NCBI RefSeq assembly: GCF_003467445.1
Contig: NZ_QSGS01000008.1
Span: 1 to 64,000 of the forward strand
Reading direction: 5' to 3'
Source of the DNA: Exiguobacterium sp. AM39-5BH
GTDB lineage: Bacteria > Bacillota > Bacilli > Exiguobacteriales > Exiguobacteriaceae
Length of the DNA: 64,000 nt
Shown: positions 27,837 through 38,048 of the stretch, piece by piece
Numbering within the stretch: the stretch's first letter is position 1
Layout: every line of letters begins with the position of its first letter
Translations under genes and position numbers: made by a program
Notes under the pieces: generated by a model
Database searches by the model: none
What the model was told of the DNA's origin: nothing
Seen by the model: only the letters and a program-made list of their open reading frames with translations

Positions 27837-28639
27837 ATTTATTGAAACTGCTCGGATGGGAAGTCGAACGGTTGACGAAACCGTATCTCATCTTAATCAC
27901 GTTACTCGTCGTCACCCAGTTCGCCTGGCTCGGCATCTTCCTGTGGAGCGAGACGAATATGTATGAAGAGATTCGTCGTGCCGGGACACCGGATTACACG
28001 TTAACGTTCGGGAATTATCTCGGTGGCACGCCGTTCATCTTGTCGATTGGGGTTGCCGTCGCGTCGATGGTATTCTTCAGTTTTTGGATCTGGTACCGTG
28101 ACTTCCAAGGCCGTGGGACGTTCATGATGCGCCTATTGCTCATGCCGCAACAACGGATGTTCGTCTTCAGTGCGAAACTCGCGACGATGATATTGATGAT
28201 TCTTGGCTTGTTCTCCGTCCAGTGGATTGCGCTCAAACTCCAGTACATAGCATTTTCAAGTTGGTTCGATTCGCAAATGATTCCAATGAGTGGATCCTTC
28301 AAACAGGCTATCGGCTACGATGGGGCGCTCGCGATCATGTTCCCGGCGTCTCTGTTCAACTTCTTTGTCCACCAAGCGTTAATCGCCCTCGCCGTCTTAT
28401 TCATCTTCTCATTTGTGTTGATTGAACGAAGTCTGTGGCAACGGACGGTATGGGCGCCGCTCCTCGCCTTATTGATGATTGGGGGTTTCATAGTTGTGCC
28501 GATGATTGGATTCTTTACCATTGAGAATGATCTGTTCATGGAAGAGGCTCTGGCCGTCTTCACTCTTATTTTAGTAATTTGGTTTATTGGGGTCGTTTGG
28601 ATTGGACATCGTCAGCTGACGAAGAAATTAAGTGTGTGA
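27833..28639 (+). CDS. ABC transporter permease of the ytr-like operon
   Basis: This 268-residue protein has about six membrane helices: one near residues 17-37, one near 60-85 after a short loop, and four more, with a late pair near 210-260. It resembles the ABC-2-like permeases found with YtrB-type ATPases. It overlaps the ATPase gene and is followed by a secreted protein gene after nine bases. The substrate is unknown. Confidence 0.85.
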   Translation: MNLLKLLGWEVERLTKPYLILITLLVVTQFAWLGIFLWSETNMYEEIRRAGTPDYTLTFGNYLGGTPFILSIGVAVASMVFFSFWIWYRDFQGRGTFMMRLLLMPQQRMFVFSAKLATMILMILGLFSVQWIALKLQYIAFSSWFDSQMIPMSGSFKQAIGYDGALAIMFPASLFNFFVHQALIALAVLFIFSFVLIERSLWQRTVWAPLLALLMIGGFIVVPMIGFFTIENDLFMEEALAVFTLILVIWFIGVVWIGHRQLTKKLSV

Positions 28640-28648
28640 GGTGAGCAA

Positions 28649-29749
28649 ATGAAACGAATGTGGAATGTGGCCGCGCTCGGTGCGGTCGTCATCATCGGGC
28701 TCGGTACGTTCGCCATTGATTCGAAAGCATCAACGGCGGAGTGGGTGCTCGATGTCAAGACGAATGAAAATGTATGGGAAAATCAAAAGATACAAGCCTT
28801 TTATGAAACCGAGGATGAGGTCCAGGAACGGTTTGAAATCACCCAATCTGGTAGCGAAGTGACGACACATTTAAATTACGTCGAAGAAGCGCTTAAACAA
28901 CGCGAACGGGTCAATCCGACGATGCGAAAGTTCTATCGTCAAATGACAGACCTTAGTTTCACCCAATCGTTACGCACGAAAGACGCGTATGTCGGCCTCG
29001 GACAAAAAGGAAACGATGAAATCGTTCTCTTCCGGACCGAAGACGACGACGTGACGACGACGACGTTTTCATCAGATGTCAACGGTGCAGTTGAGGTCAT
29101 GGAAGGGAACTGGCACGGCATATTCGTTCAAGATGGTCGTGCTCATTTGATTTATCGTGACGGTTATGACAAGCAGGCAGCAACGAAAATCGCCGTATTT
29201 GATGAAGGGGCAGCTGAAATCAGCCTTGAAGAAATTTCGATAGAAGATGGCTTTATTTCTAGTGTTGTCGGAACATCCAGGTTTTATGATGAGAACCGGA
29301 TGACCATCGCAGACGATAATCGTTTTCTCCCGGTACGTCTTGGGACATACGAAACGATAACCGAAGATGGTCAGACGTACACGAACGAGACAGAACGGTT
29401 TGGGCTGTATGCGTATGACATGGAGGAGAAACGAGTCGTCGAGTTAAAGGGCGAGGAGGATATGTGGGACGCAACCGTCTATGAGGATCAATTAATCGCC
29501 TTGCAGGAAGATGGGACCGAATTCATTGTCGATTTGAAGACAGGGGAGCAATCGACGCGTCAAGTCATCGATGGTTCGGTCGGCACGACTTCATACGTCG
29601 GTGATCAACTGTACCATATTCGCCCGACGAAAGATGGTGCCGTCATCGATGTGTATGAGGGTGGGAAAGCCATCTCGAGCGCCGTCGTGAAAGCGACGAA
29701 CGATGAGGCGAAAGCATTGTTATCCAATACAGAATACTATGTACAATAA
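28649..29749 (+). CDS. Membrane-anchored or secreted protein of the ytr-like operon, unknown function
   Basis: The 366-residue protein has an N-terminal hydrophobic segment (about 6-24) acting as a signal or anchor, and no other membrane helix. The rest is rich in strands with repeats of a Tyr/Asp-rich pattern, suggesting a beta-propeller-like outer domain (for example GLYAYDMEEKRVVEL and DQLIALQEDGTEFIVDL). I do not recognise a family. As the last gene of the operon it may be the transporter's extracellular partner. Confidence 0.85.
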   Translation: MKRMWNVAALGAVVIIGLGTFAIDSKASTAEWVLDVKTNENVWENQKIQAFYETEDEVQERFEITQSGSEVTTHLNYVEEALKQRERVNPTMRKFYRQMTDLSFTQSLRTKDAYVGLGQKGNDEIVLFRTEDDDVTTTTFSSDVNGAVEVMEGNWHGIFVQDGRAHLIYRDGYDKQAATKIAVFDEGAAEISLEEISIEDGFISSVVGTSRFYDENRMTIADDNRFLPVRLGTYETITEDGQTYTNETERFGLYAYDMEEKRVVELKGEEDMWDATVYEDQLIALQEDGTEFIVDLKTGEQSTRQVIDGSVGTTSYVGDQLYHIRPTKDGAVIDVYEGGKAISSAVVKATNDEAKALLSNTEYYVQ

Positions 29750-29751
29750 CA

Positions 29752-29783
29752 AATAACCGAGAGGCGGCCGCCTCTCGGTTATT
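29752..29783. terminator. Bidirectional terminator, 32-base perfect palindrome
   Basis: AATAACCGAGAGGCGG is followed at once by its exact reverse complement. T runs follow on the plus strand, and the minus-strand stop codon at 29779-29781 lies inside the palindrome, so it serves both convergent operons. Confidence 0.85.
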
Positions 29784-30420
29784 TTGATGGTTTCGGGACG
29801 ATAATCCCGTCTTCTAAATCGAGCAACAAATCAATTAGTTCCGCACAGAACTCTGGGAACTGGTCGAGGAAAGCACCCGGACCGACTTCATCGGTAAAGT
29901 CGATATACAGGTCCGATACGTTACCAACCATGTTCGCCGGCAGGGCAAGGAACGCCGACCCAAACCGCCAGCTGCCACGAATATCGAGCAGCTTGCCGAG
30001 CATGATGTCGCCGATTTCACGTTTTTCGGGGAGGTTGACGCGATACGTCTCTTTCGTCTCCCAATCGCGCAGTCCTTCCTCGGTCACTTCAAACACGGAA
30101 CAACGTGGGGCTGCCAAGCCGCGGAGCGCGTGATACAAGGCAGGGGACATGTCAGCTTTATGGTCCGCCAAGTAGCGTCCGTGCGGCGTCATCCCATCCT
30201 CGTCCGTCTCGAAAAAGACGGCCCAGTCGATGAACAAGTCACGGAATAGCTCCGCGTCTTTCAAATGCCATGTGCCTTCCGAGGCGATTTCTTGAATATA
30301 GTTCGTCCATTGCGTGCTGCGCGCGAGCGCGGCTTGCTCATACAACTGTTTCAGCTCGGCCAGCAATTCGGACTCTTCTACGAGCAAAGGGAAGGGAATT
30401 ACTTTCCGGTCTTTTTTCAT
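29779..30420 (-). CDS. Hypothetical protein encoded with a DEAD-box helicase
   Basis: This acidic 213-residue soluble protein has no signal peptide and no family I recognise. Conspicuous segments are a Trp-rich middle (FIDWAVFFETDEDG) and a C-terminal acidic LLDLEDGI. Its start overlaps the helicase stop by four bases (ATGA), so it is translated together with it; a helper role for the helicase is possible but unproved. Confidence 0.8.
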   Translation of the reverse strand: MKKDRKVIPFPLLVEESELLAELKQLYEQAALARSTQWTNYIQEIASEGTWHLKDAELFRDLFIDWAVFFETDEDGMTPHGRYLADHKADMSPALYHALRGLAAPRCSVFEVTEEGLRDWETKETYRVNLPEKREIGDIMLGKLLDIRGSWRFGSAFLALPANMVGNVSDLYIDFTDEVGPGAFLDQFPEFCAELIDLLLDLEDGIIVPKPSK

Positions 30421-31583
30421 CGGCGCGGTCCTCGTTTGTTCGCGGGGCGCTTGACGACCGGTCGTTTATCTTCGATTCGTTTCTCGATGACGTCGCCACG
30501 ATAAATCTCGAGTTCTTTCAATTCGACGCCGAGCTGACGAGCGAACGATTTCAAGTGCGTCAAATCTTCATCCGTCACGAGCGAGAGCACGGTCCCGGCC
30601 GCATTCCCGCGTGCCGTCCGGCCCGAACGGTGAATGAAGTCATCAATCGATTCTGGCAAATCGAAGTGGACGACGTGCGTCACTTCTTCGATGTCGAGTC
30701 CACGAGCCGCGAGACCAGTTGTGATGAGGAGCGGATAGTCGCCTTTACGGAATTCACGGAGCGTTTCGACACGTTCACGTTTCCCTTTCAGGCTGTCGAG
30801 CATCCGATAGTTCACTTTCATTTTGTCGAGTTCACCTCTGAGTGGCGGCAAGAACGAACGGTTGTTGATAAAAGCGAGTGCTTTGACGTTGTCGACATGC
30901 GACAGACGACGAAGTAACTCTGGTTTATAGCGACGTGTCGTCAACATGTAGCCGTAGGTGACTTGTGCACTTACGGCCCGTTCGATTTGGACATGCGCCG
31001 GTTCTTTTAAGAACGGAGCGGCCCATTCTTGAAGCGTATCGGTGAGGGTAGCCGAGACAAGAACGATTTGGTGCTCATGCGCCGTATGTTTGATGATGCG
31101 TTCGGCAGCTTCCGTCAATCCGCTGTCGATGATTTGGTCAGCTTCATCGAGGACGATCATGTGCGTCTCATGGAGTTTCAACTTTTTCTTCTCGATCAGT
31201 TCAACAAGTCGGCCAGGTGTCCCGACAATCAAATGCGGCTTTTTCTTCAAGCGGTCGATTTGACGTTTCAATTCGACACCGCCGATAAAGGAAGCGATGC
31301 GGACGTCGCCTTTCTCGGTGAAGCGTTGCGCGACCGTCTGAATCTGCATGACGAGCTCACGTGTCGGCGCGACGATGACGACTTGAATCCGGTCGTTCGA
31401 GGCATCGATTTTTTCGATGGTGGGTAATAAGTAAGCAAGTGTCTTTCCGGTACCGGTCGGCGCTTCAATCGTCACATCCTTTCCGTCGAGGAGAGGCGGG
31501 AACGCTTCAGCTTGGACGGGCATTGGCTCAGTAAAGCCAAGGCGATCCCAGGCTTCGTTAATAAATGGTTTTGTGAAGTTCAT
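30417..31583 (-). CDS. DEAD-box ATP-dependent RNA helicase, YfmL-like
   Basis: The ATG at 31583 has GGAGAA seven bases upstream and is preferred over an earlier in-frame start at 31601. The 388-residue protein has Q motif, Walker A APTGTGKT, PTRELV, the DEAD box (VLDEADQ), SAT, and HRSGRTAR. Its compact length and short basic tail (KRPANKRGPRR) resemble B. subtilis YfmL, a helicase linked to 50S ribosome assembly in the cold. It differs from the larger CshA encoded at 46564. It is co-transcribed with the downstream unknown gene. Confidence 0.92.
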   Translation of the reverse strand: MNFTKPFINEAWDRLGFTEPMPVQAEAFPPLLDGKDVTIEAPTGTGKTLAYLLPTIEKIDASNDRIQVVIVAPTRELVMQIQTVAQRFTEKGDVRIASFIGGVELKRQIDRLKKKPHLIVGTPGRLVELIEKKKLKLHETHMIVLDEADQIIDSGLTEAAERIIKHTAHEHQIVLVSATLTDTLQEWAAPFLKEPAHVQIERAVSAQVTYGYMLTTRRYKPELLRRLSHVDNVKALAFINNRSFLPPLRGELDKMKVNYRMLDSLKGKRERVETLREFRKGDYPLLITTGLAARGLDIEEVTHVVHFDLPESIDDFIHRSGRTARGNAAGTVLSLVTDEDLTHLKSFARQLGVELKELEIYRGDVIEKRIEDKRPVVKRPANKRGPRR

Positions 31584-31637
31584 ATCAATTCTCCTTATCA
31601 TGGGGCAAAAACAAAGGAAGCTTAAGCGCTCCCTGTC

Positions 31638-32060
31638 TTAGATATAACGAACATGTTCCGTGTCTTGGTCAAATGAAGAGCGGATTGTCTGTGTGTACGT
31701 CTGTCCGTCCTCGATGAGCTTGATGTGGACATCGATCTGGTCAGCAGATGCTTCAACGCTTTCGACGGTGAAACCTTGATAGACCCGGTACTGCAATTCT
31801 TTCGTTAACCGTTCGTATGGGGCAAGCTCTGGATAGGTCGTTGCCACATCGATTGGGCGCGAGATGAGCGCCACGAGCAAGTTATCGCGGTAATCGATAA
31901 AATCCTCGTTTTCGATGTCGTCGTCAAACCGAATCCAAAAACCTGCGTCTTCAAATTCAGTGATAAATCCGTCACGTTGTTCACCGTTTGCTTCTACCTT
32001 AAGGGAGATGCGATCACCAGCTTTCAAGTCGTGAGTAGCTGTCAATAATTCGTACGTCAT
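31638..32060 (-). CDS. Hypothetical protein
   Basis: The 140-residue acidic soluble protein has no signal peptide. Its first half (GDRISLKVEANGEQRDGFITEF) looks like a small beta barrel. I do not recognise a family. It lies 54 bases upstream of the helicase gene on the same strand and may be in its transcript. Confidence 0.75.
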   Translation of the reverse strand: MTYELLTATHDLKAGDRISLKVEANGEQRDGFITEFEDAGFWIRFDDDIENEDFIDYRDNLLVALISRPIDVATTYPELAPYERLTKELQYRVYQGFTVESVEASADQIDVHIKLIEDGQTYTQTIRSSFDQDTEHVRYI

Positions 32061-32420
32061 GGGAAGAACCCCTTCCTCTTCTACAATGTTCTGCCTTCAT
32101 TGTGTCCGATGTAAGGCAAAAATTCAAGTTCTATCCCTATGGTGTGAGGTGTATCACTCCTAAAACTGTATAAATCGTCACATCCTATTTAAAATAGTAC
32201 AGAACGAAGGAGATTCTTGTCGCTACGTAACTTATCTGTTTCAAAAATGAGTAGACTTGCATTATAACAGCATTTAAAGCGCTTCCAAAAACGGCTTTAC
32301 ACCAACGTTCATGAGATTGTTACAACTTTCACAAGAATGTAAAACATAATGTTCACGTTTTCACGTACACTCAACTTATAGAAAGCACGCAGTTATCTCA
32401 ACTATGAGGAGTGACCCACA
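32061..32420 (+). promoter_or_regulatory. Long pflBA upstream region with Fnr-like and cre-like sites
   Basis: These 360 bases hold no gene. From left to right: TGTGA-N6-TCACT at 32143-32158 (Fnr-like, one mismatch); a cre-like sequence at 32273-32288 (14 of 16 positions); TGTTA-N6-TCACA at 32318-32333 (Fnr-like, one mismatch, extended to TTGT and ACAA); and a TTATAG -10 candidate at 32376-32381. The second Fnr-like box is centred about 62 bases before the likely start of transcription, a usual place for Crp/Fnr activators. Confidence 0.6.
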
Positions 32421-34667
32421 ATGGCAACCGAAATTAAATCAGCCTGGTCAGGATTTGTACCTGGGCAGTGGACGAATGAAGTGAACGTCGGTGAGTTTAT
32501 CCGTTTGAACCGACATGAGTACACAGGGGATGACCGTTTCCTTGCGGGACCGACCGAAGCGACGAACCGTCTTTGGGCACAAGTGATGGAATTGACGAAA
32601 GAAGAGCGCGAACGCGGTGGTGTTTGGGCTGTCGATCAAAACAACCCATCGACAATCGTCTCGCACGGACCGGGATACTTAAACAAAGAGCTCGAAAAAG
32701 TGGTCGGCGTTCAAACGGACGAACCGTTCAAACGTTCGATTCATCCAAACGGCGGGATCCGGATGGTCGACGCTGCCCTTGAATCGTATGGTTTCGAGCC
32801 GAACCCTGAAATCACAAAGATTTATTCGGAAATCCGCAAAACCCATAACCAAGGTGTCTTCGATGCGTACACACCTGAGATGCGGGCGGCGCGAAAATCT
32901 GGGATTATCACAGGTCTTCCTGACGCGTATGGCCGTGGACGGATCATCGGCGACTACCGCCGTGTCGCTTTGTACGGATTAGATTTCTTAATGGCAGAAC
33001 GTAAAAAAGATTTGGCAAACCGCGGCGGTTTCTTGTCAGAGTCAGATATTCGGTCACGGGAAGAAATGTCTGAGCAGCTCCGGGCGATGCAGGAGTTGAA
33101 ACAGCTCGGTGCGGCATACGGGTTTGACCTCGGCCGCCCTGCGGAAAATACACAAGAGGCGTACCAATGGGTGTACCTCGCTTATCTCGCAGCCGTCAAA
33201 GAACAGAACGGTGCCGCCATGTCACTCGGACGCGTCTCGACATTCCTTGACGTCTACGCAGAGCGTGACATCGAAGCGGGTCGTTTGACCGAGTCGGACG
33301 TCCAAGAAATCGTCGACCACTTCATCATGAAGCTTCGGATCGTCAAATTCTTGCGCACGCCTGACTACAACGAATTGTTCTCAGGTGACCCGACGTGGGT
33401 GACCGAGTCAATCGGTGGGATGAGCGAAGACGGACGCTCGAACGTGACGAAGAGCTCGTTCCGCTTCTTGCATTCACTCTCGAACCTCGGGCCAGCACCA
33501 GAACCGAACTTGACGGTGCTTTGGTCGACGAAATTGCCAGAAGGCTTCAAACAATATTGCGCGAAGATGTCGATTGAGACGTCCGCCATCCAATATGAGA
33601 ACGACGACCTCATGCTTCCAGAGTTCGGTGACGATTACGGCATCGCCTGCTGTGTGTCACCGATGAAAATCGGGAAACAGATGCAGTTCTTCGGCGCCCG
33701 CGCCAACATGGCAAAAGCACTCCTTTACAGCATGAACGGAGGCCGTGATGAGAAGAGCGGCGACCAAATCGCACCGGTTTGGGAGATGAACACCGAGGAC
33801 GTGCTCACGTACGACAAAGTGTATGCCGACTTCGACCGGACGCTCGATTGGCTCGCCGAGCTTTACGTCAACACGCTCAACGTCATCCACTTCATGCACG
33901 ACAAATATGCGTACGAGCGAATCGAGATGGCGCTCCACGACCCTGAGATTTTACGGACGATGGCATGTGGCATCGCCGGCCTCTCGGTCACGGCAGACAG
34001 CCTGTCAGCCATCAAATATGCGACCGTGAAACCGGTCCGCAACGAGCAAGGCATTGCCGTCGACTTCGAGACAGAAGGCGACTTCCCTAAATTCGGCAAC
34101 AACGACGACCGTGTCGATGCAATCGCCGTCGAGCTTGTCGAGTCGTTCATGCAAAAAGTACGCAAGCATAAAACGTACCGCGATGCGCTCCATACGCAAT
34201 CGGTCTTGACGATCACATCAAACGTCGTTTACGGCAAAAAGACAGGGAACACACCGGACGGACGTCGCGCCGGCGAACCGTTCGCACCTGGTGCGAACCC
34301 GATGCATGGCCGCGATACGAAAGGGGCAGCTGCGTCGCTCTCATCAGTCGCGAAACTCCCGTTCGAACACGCACAAGACGGAATTTCATACACGTTCTCA
34401 ATCGTACCGAAAGCGCTCGGTAAAGAAGAAGTGGCCCGCGAACTCAACTTGGCGGCACTCCTTGACGGTTATATGGGCGGCGAGCATAAAGGACATCACT
34501 TGAACGTCAACGTCTTCAACCGTGAGACGTTGCTCGATGCGATGGAGCACCCGGAAGAATATCCACAGCTCACGATTCGTGTCTCTGGCTATGCGGTCAA
34601 CTTCATCAAATTGACACGTGAGCAACAAATCGACGTCATCAACCGGACGTTCCACGGTTCACTGTAA
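32421..34667 (+). CDS. pflB: Formate acetyltransferase (pyruvate formate-lyase)
   Basis: The 748-residue enzyme has the full length of the family. The two active-site cysteines are adjacent at 410-411 (GIACCVSPM) and the glycyl radical residue is Gly723 in RVSGYAVNF. It splits pyruvate with CoA to acetyl-CoA and formate during fermentation, and works only without oxygen. The activating enzyme follows at 34724. The start has AGGAG upstream. Its upstream region carries Fnr-like sites, in line with anaerobic induction. Confidence 0.98.
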   Translation: MATEIKSAWSGFVPGQWTNEVNVGEFIRLNRHEYTGDDRFLAGPTEATNRLWAQVMELTKEERERGGVWAVDQNNPSTIVSHGPGYLNKELEKVVGVQTDEPFKRSIHPNGGIRMVDAALESYGFEPNPEITKIYSEIRKTHNQGVFDAYTPEMRAARKSGIITGLPDAYGRGRIIGDYRRVALYGLDFLMAERKKDLANRGGFLSESDIRSREEMSEQLRAMQELKQLGAAYGFDLGRPAENTQEAYQWVYLAYLAAVKEQNGAAMSLGRVSTFLDVYAERDIEAGRLTESDVQEIVDHFIMKLRIVKFLRTPDYNELFSGDPTWVTESIGGMSEDGRSNVTKSSFRFLHSLSNLGPAPEPNLTVLWSTKLPEGFKQYCAKMSIETSAIQYENDDLMLPEFGDDYGIACCVSPMKIGKQMQFFGARANMAKALLYSMNGGRDEKSGDQIAPVWEMNTEDVLTYDKVYADFDRTLDWLAELYVNTLNVIHFMHDKYAYERIEMALHDPEILRTMACGIAGLSVTADSLSAIKYATVKPVRNEQGIAVDFETEGDFPKFGNNDDRVDAIAVELVESFMQKVRKHKTYRDALHTQSVLTITSNVVYGKKTGNTPDGRRAGEPFAPGANPMHGRDTKGAAASLSSVAKLPFEHAQDGISYTFSIVPKALGKEEVARELNLAALLDGYMGGEHKGHHLNVNVFNRETLLDAMEHPEEYPQLTIRVSGYAVNFIKLTREQQIDVINRTFHGSL

Positions 34668-34723
34668 ACAAAGGCTTGGCGGCCTTCACTCGAGGGCCGC
34701 TCATTCGTTAGGAGGTCATTTCG

Positions 34724-35440
34724 ATGACAATGGGATATGTACACTCGGTCGAATCGTTTGGAACCGTTGACGGCCCGGGAATTCGTTTTATCGTCTTTTT
34801 ACAAGGTTGTGCGCTTCGTTGCTTGTATTGCCACAATGCTGACACGTGGGATTTCAAAAAGAATAACCATCGTTCGGCCGAGGACGTCATTCAAGAAGCG
34901 CTTAGCTATCGTCCGTTCATGGAAGCGTCAAAAGGCGGCATCACGATTTCTGGGGGCGACCCGCTCGCGCAGCCAGAGTTTTTAGAGGCGCTCTTGCGTG
35001 AAGCAAAGAAACACGGACTTCATACGACACTCGACACGTCCGGTGCACTCCGTCCCCCTAACTTGGATGCGATTTTAGACCATACGGACCTCGTCTTGCT
35101 TGATATCAAACATATCGACGATGACATGTGTAAGAAATTGACAGGACGGAGTAACGTCAACACGCTCGCGCTCGCTGAACATTTATCCGAGCGCGGAACG
35201 AAAATGTGGATTCGCCACGTCCTCGTCCCGGAATGGACACTTGATGAAGGAGCGCTCCGCCGCACGGCAGCGTTCATTCAAAAGCTCGACCACGTCGAGA
35301 AAGTCGAAATTTTACCGTATCATGAGATGGGCGTCTATAAATGGGAGGCGCTCGGTCTCGACTATCCGCTCAAAGGGATCAAACCCCCGACGACGGAAGA
35401 AGTCGAATGGGCGGAAGGGATTTTACAAGGAACCGTTTAA
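34724..35440 (+). CDS. pflA: Pyruvate formate-lyase activating enzyme
   Basis: The 238-residue radical SAM enzyme has the CX3CX2C cluster motif at Cys29, Cys33 and Cys36 (GCALRCLYC) and the GGDPL glycine-rich segment. It creates the glycyl radical on PflB using S-adenosylmethionine. It follows pflB by 56 bases with AGGAGG upstream and is probably co-transcribed. A strong terminator follows. Confidence 0.97.
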   Translation: MTMGYVHSVESFGTVDGPGIRFIVFLQGCALRCLYCHNADTWDFKKNNHRSAEDVIQEALSYRPFMEASKGGITISGGDPLAQPEFLEALLREAKKHGLHTTLDTSGALRPPNLDAILDHTDLVLLDIKHIDDDMCKKLTGRSNVNTLALAEHLSERGTKMWIRHVLVPEWTLDEGALRRTAAFIQKLDHVEKVEILPYHEMGVYKWEALGLDYPLKGIKPPTTEEVEWAEGILQGTV

Positions 35441-35476
35441 AAAACTGCGCAGACCGTCATGGTCTGCGCAGTTTTT
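35440..35476. terminator. Bidirectional terminator between pflA and the malic enzyme gene
   Basis: Sixteen-base arms (AAAAACTGCGCAGACC and its complement) enclose a five-base loop, with A and T runs on both sides. Confidence 0.92.
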
Positions 35477-35479
35477 GGA

Positions 35480-36706
35480 TTACAAATGTTTTTGACTGAC
35501 GTGCTGACGGATGGCGGCCTCATCGAGCGGACGTTTGGCGACGCCGGTCTCGACGGCAGCTTTGGCAACCGCGACCGCCACGGCCGGTGCGATTCGTTCA
35601 TCGAATGGGCTTGGGATGACGACCCCGTTCGCCAAATCTTCTTCGGCCAATAAATCGGCAATCGCGTGGACGGCCGCTTCCTTCATCTCCTCATTGATTT
35701 CGCTGGCGCGAACGTCAAGTGCGCCCCGGAAAATGCCTGGGAAGGCGAGGACGTTGTTCACTTGGTTGGCGAAGTCGGAACGACCGGTCGCGACGACACG
35801 CGCCCCGGCTTTTGTCGCGAGGTCTGGCATAATCTCCGGAATCGGGTTCGCCAGAGCGAAGATGATTGGATCGACGGCCATCGAGCGGACCATGTCTTCC
35901 GTGACGGCCCCGGCCGCCGAGACACCGATAAAGACGTCGGCACCTTGAAGCACGTCGGCGAGCAATCCTTCGTGTTGCTTCCGATTCGTCGCTTTGGCGA
36001 TTTGATCTTTGAACGTGTTCATCCCTTCGACGCGTCCTTCGTAAATCGCGCCTTTCGTATCACAGATGACGAGGTCCTCGACACCGAAACGCTTCAACAG
36101 TTTGGCGATGGCGATGCCCGCGGCTCCGGCACCGTTCATGACGACACGGAGTTCAGGCATCGTTTTATCGACGAGGCGCAACGCGTTGACGAGACCGGCC
36201 AAGACGACGATGGCCGTCCCGTGTTGGTCGTCATGGAAGACAGGAATCGGTAGCGATTGTTTCAACCGGGCCTCGATCTCGAAACACTCGGGTGCCTTAA
36301 TGTCTTCTAAGTTGACGGCCCCGAACGTCGGTGCGAGCAGTTCGACCGTCCGCACAATTTCATCGACGTTATGCGTGTCGAGACAGATGGGAAACGCATC
36401 GACGCCGGCGAAGCTTTTGAACAAGACAGCTTTTCCTTCCATGACCGGCAAGGCGGCTTCAGGACCGATATTGCCGAGACCGAGCACGGCACTCCCGTCC
36501 GAGACGACGGCGACCGTGTTGGCGCGGAGTGTATAGTCATAAGATAATTCTTTATCTTCAGCGATGCGGCGGCACGGTTCGGCAACACCCGGCGAATAGG
36601 CGAGGCTGAGCGCTTCTTTCGTGTCGACATCGACTTTCGGTGTCGTTTCTAATTTCCCATGGTGCATGGCGTGCATCTCGAGTGCGCGTTCGTTCAATGT
36701 TTTCAT
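35480..36706 (-). CDS. NAD(P)-dependent malic enzyme
   Basis: The ATG at 36706 has GGGAG upstream and gives a 408-residue protein of the usual size for the small bacterial malic enzymes such as YtsJ; a longer frame to 36829 lacks support. Visible signatures are YSPGVAEPC, DGSAVLGLGNIGP, the metal-binding FHDDQHGTA and the nucleotide loop NGAGAAGIA. It decarboxylates malate to pyruvate with reduction of NAD(P), feeding pyruvate to PflB among others. It is a single-gene unit. Confidence 0.95.
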   Translation of the reverse strand: MKTLNERALEMHAMHHGKLETTPKVDVDTKEALSLAYSPGVAEPCRRIAEDKELSYDYTLRANTVAVVSDGSAVLGLGNIGPEAALPVMEGKAVLFKSFAGVDAFPICLDTHNVDEIVRTVELLAPTFGAVNLEDIKAPECFEIEARLKQSLPIPVFHDDQHGTAIVVLAGLVNALRLVDKTMPELRVVMNGAGAAGIAIAKLLKRFGVEDLVICDTKGAIYEGRVEGMNTFKDQIAKATNRKQHEGLLADVLQGADVFIGVSAAGAVTEDMVRSMAVDPIIFALANPIPEIMPDLATKAGARVVATGRSDFANQVNNVLAFPGIFRGALDVRASEINEEMKEAAVHAIADLLAEEDLANGVVIPSPFDERIAPAVAVAVAKAAVETGVAKRPLDEAAIRQHVSQKHL

Positions 36707-36876
36707 AAGTCTCTCCCTGTAGCTAGCGATTTTGAGCAGTGACAATACGAGTCCATTGTAACGGAGAAACCGCTTACGTTCGAGGGTTTTACCTGCATTT
36801 GGGCGAACTATTTCTGAACGGGTGTTCACAAATGTCGGATTGATGATAGGACTTGGTTCTAGGTCTGGGGAAATGA

Positions 36877-36906
36877 AAAGGAGCCACAGTTTTCTGTGAC
36901 TCCTTT
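36877..36906. terminator. Terminator at the 3' end of rsgA
   Basis: AAAGGAG-C-CACAG pairs with CTGTG-A-CTCCTTT over a TTTT loop, just past the rsgA stop. Confidence 0.85.
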
Positions 36907-36912
36907 CTTAAA

Positions 36913-37885
36913 TCATGATTTTGTTTTTCGTTTCTTCTTCTCAGCGAGACGAGCCGCTTCCGCTTGTCGTTTTTCGGCGTAGCGGAGTTCGCGCTCGAGT
37001 TCGACAAAGCTTTGATAACGTTTCGCATCGAGCGTTCCGGATGTGATGGCAGCTCGGACGGCACAGCCCGGTTCGTTGCCGTGCGCACAGTCCCGGAACC
37101 GACACGTCTCGGCGAGCGCCTCGATATCTCGAAACGTGTCGTCGAGGTGGTCGGCTCCGTCCCAAAGACCGAATTCACGCATCCCGGGCGTGTCGATGAC
37201 GAACAAGTCGTCAATCTGGAACAGTTCGCGATGCGTCGTCGTATGCTTGCCGCGTTCATCGCTCTCGCGCACGGCCTGTGTCTCGGAGACGGCCGTCCCG
37301 GCGAGCGCGTTCGTCAGCGTCGATTTCCCGACTCCAGACGAACCGACGAGCACGATCGTGCTTCCGCTCGGAAGTGCGGCTCGCAACGCTTCAACGCCGT
37401 CCCCAGTGACTGAACTGACAGGGAAGACGTCGACCCCAGGCACTGTCAACGTAAGTTCGTCGACGAGTCCATCCGCGTTATCGACTTGGTCGGATTTCGT
37501 CAAGACGATGAGCGGTGTGGCACCGGTTTCCCACGCGGCGAGCGAATAACGCTCGAGGCGGCGCAGATTGAAATCGTGCCCGCATGCCATCGTGATCAAG
37601 ATAAAGTCTACGTTCGCACAGATCAGTTGTTCGCGCGTCTCGTTGCCGGCCGCTGCGTGATAGAACAGTGCGCCGTTCAAGGAGACGTCGAATCACGCCT
37701 TGACCATGTTCGCGAACGGCGAACTCGACGAAGTCACCGATAACCGGATAGTCGCGCTCGCTTTCGGCCTCATGTCGAAATTTCCCGGTGACGCTACACG
37801 TGTAGGCTGCATTTTCGGTCATGACCGTGTACATATGTTGGAACTGTGCCGTGACACGTCCCGTTGTGATTGTTGTTTGATTCAA
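36913..37885 (-). pseudogene. rsgA: Ribosome small-subunit GTPase RsgA, frameshifted
   Basis: The likely start is a TTG at 37885 with AGGAGGA upstream. An N-terminal OB domain (GRVTAQF to GQGVIRRLLERRTVLSR) leads to a frame break at about 37655; the next residues AAGNETREQL lie in another frame. Two lost bases (for example AAA reduced to A, giving LSRKAAGNET) or one extra base would explain it. The second frame holds the permuted GTPase motifs, VLTKSD (G4) and GSSGVGKST (G1), and the zinc motif CRFRDCAHGNEPGC. RsgA acts in late 30S assembly. The gene is otherwise clean, so error is more likely than loss. Confidence 0.88.
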
Positions 37886-38032
37886 ATAGAATCCTCCTCT
37901 TAGTGATGGAGGACAGTCGCCCTCCGATTGGCTGACAAGGTGTGTACTACATTGAATACGATGCTCATAAAACATCATCCTTTCGTTGTTCGATGTGTCT
38001 AGTGTACCATATTTTTTGGGAACGCTATCATC

Positions 38033-38048
38033 TCGGTCTACAGACTGA
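38033..38048 (+). promoter_or_regulatory. LiaR/CesR-type operator upstream of liaI
   Basis: TCGGTCTACAGACTGA matches the CesR/LiaR box TCAGHCTNNAGDCTGA at 15 of 16 positions and lies in a longer inverted repeat (38031-38050). A TATTAT -10 candidate is at 38091-38096, so the box is centred about 62 bases before the likely start of transcription, a good activator position. Confidence 0.78.
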
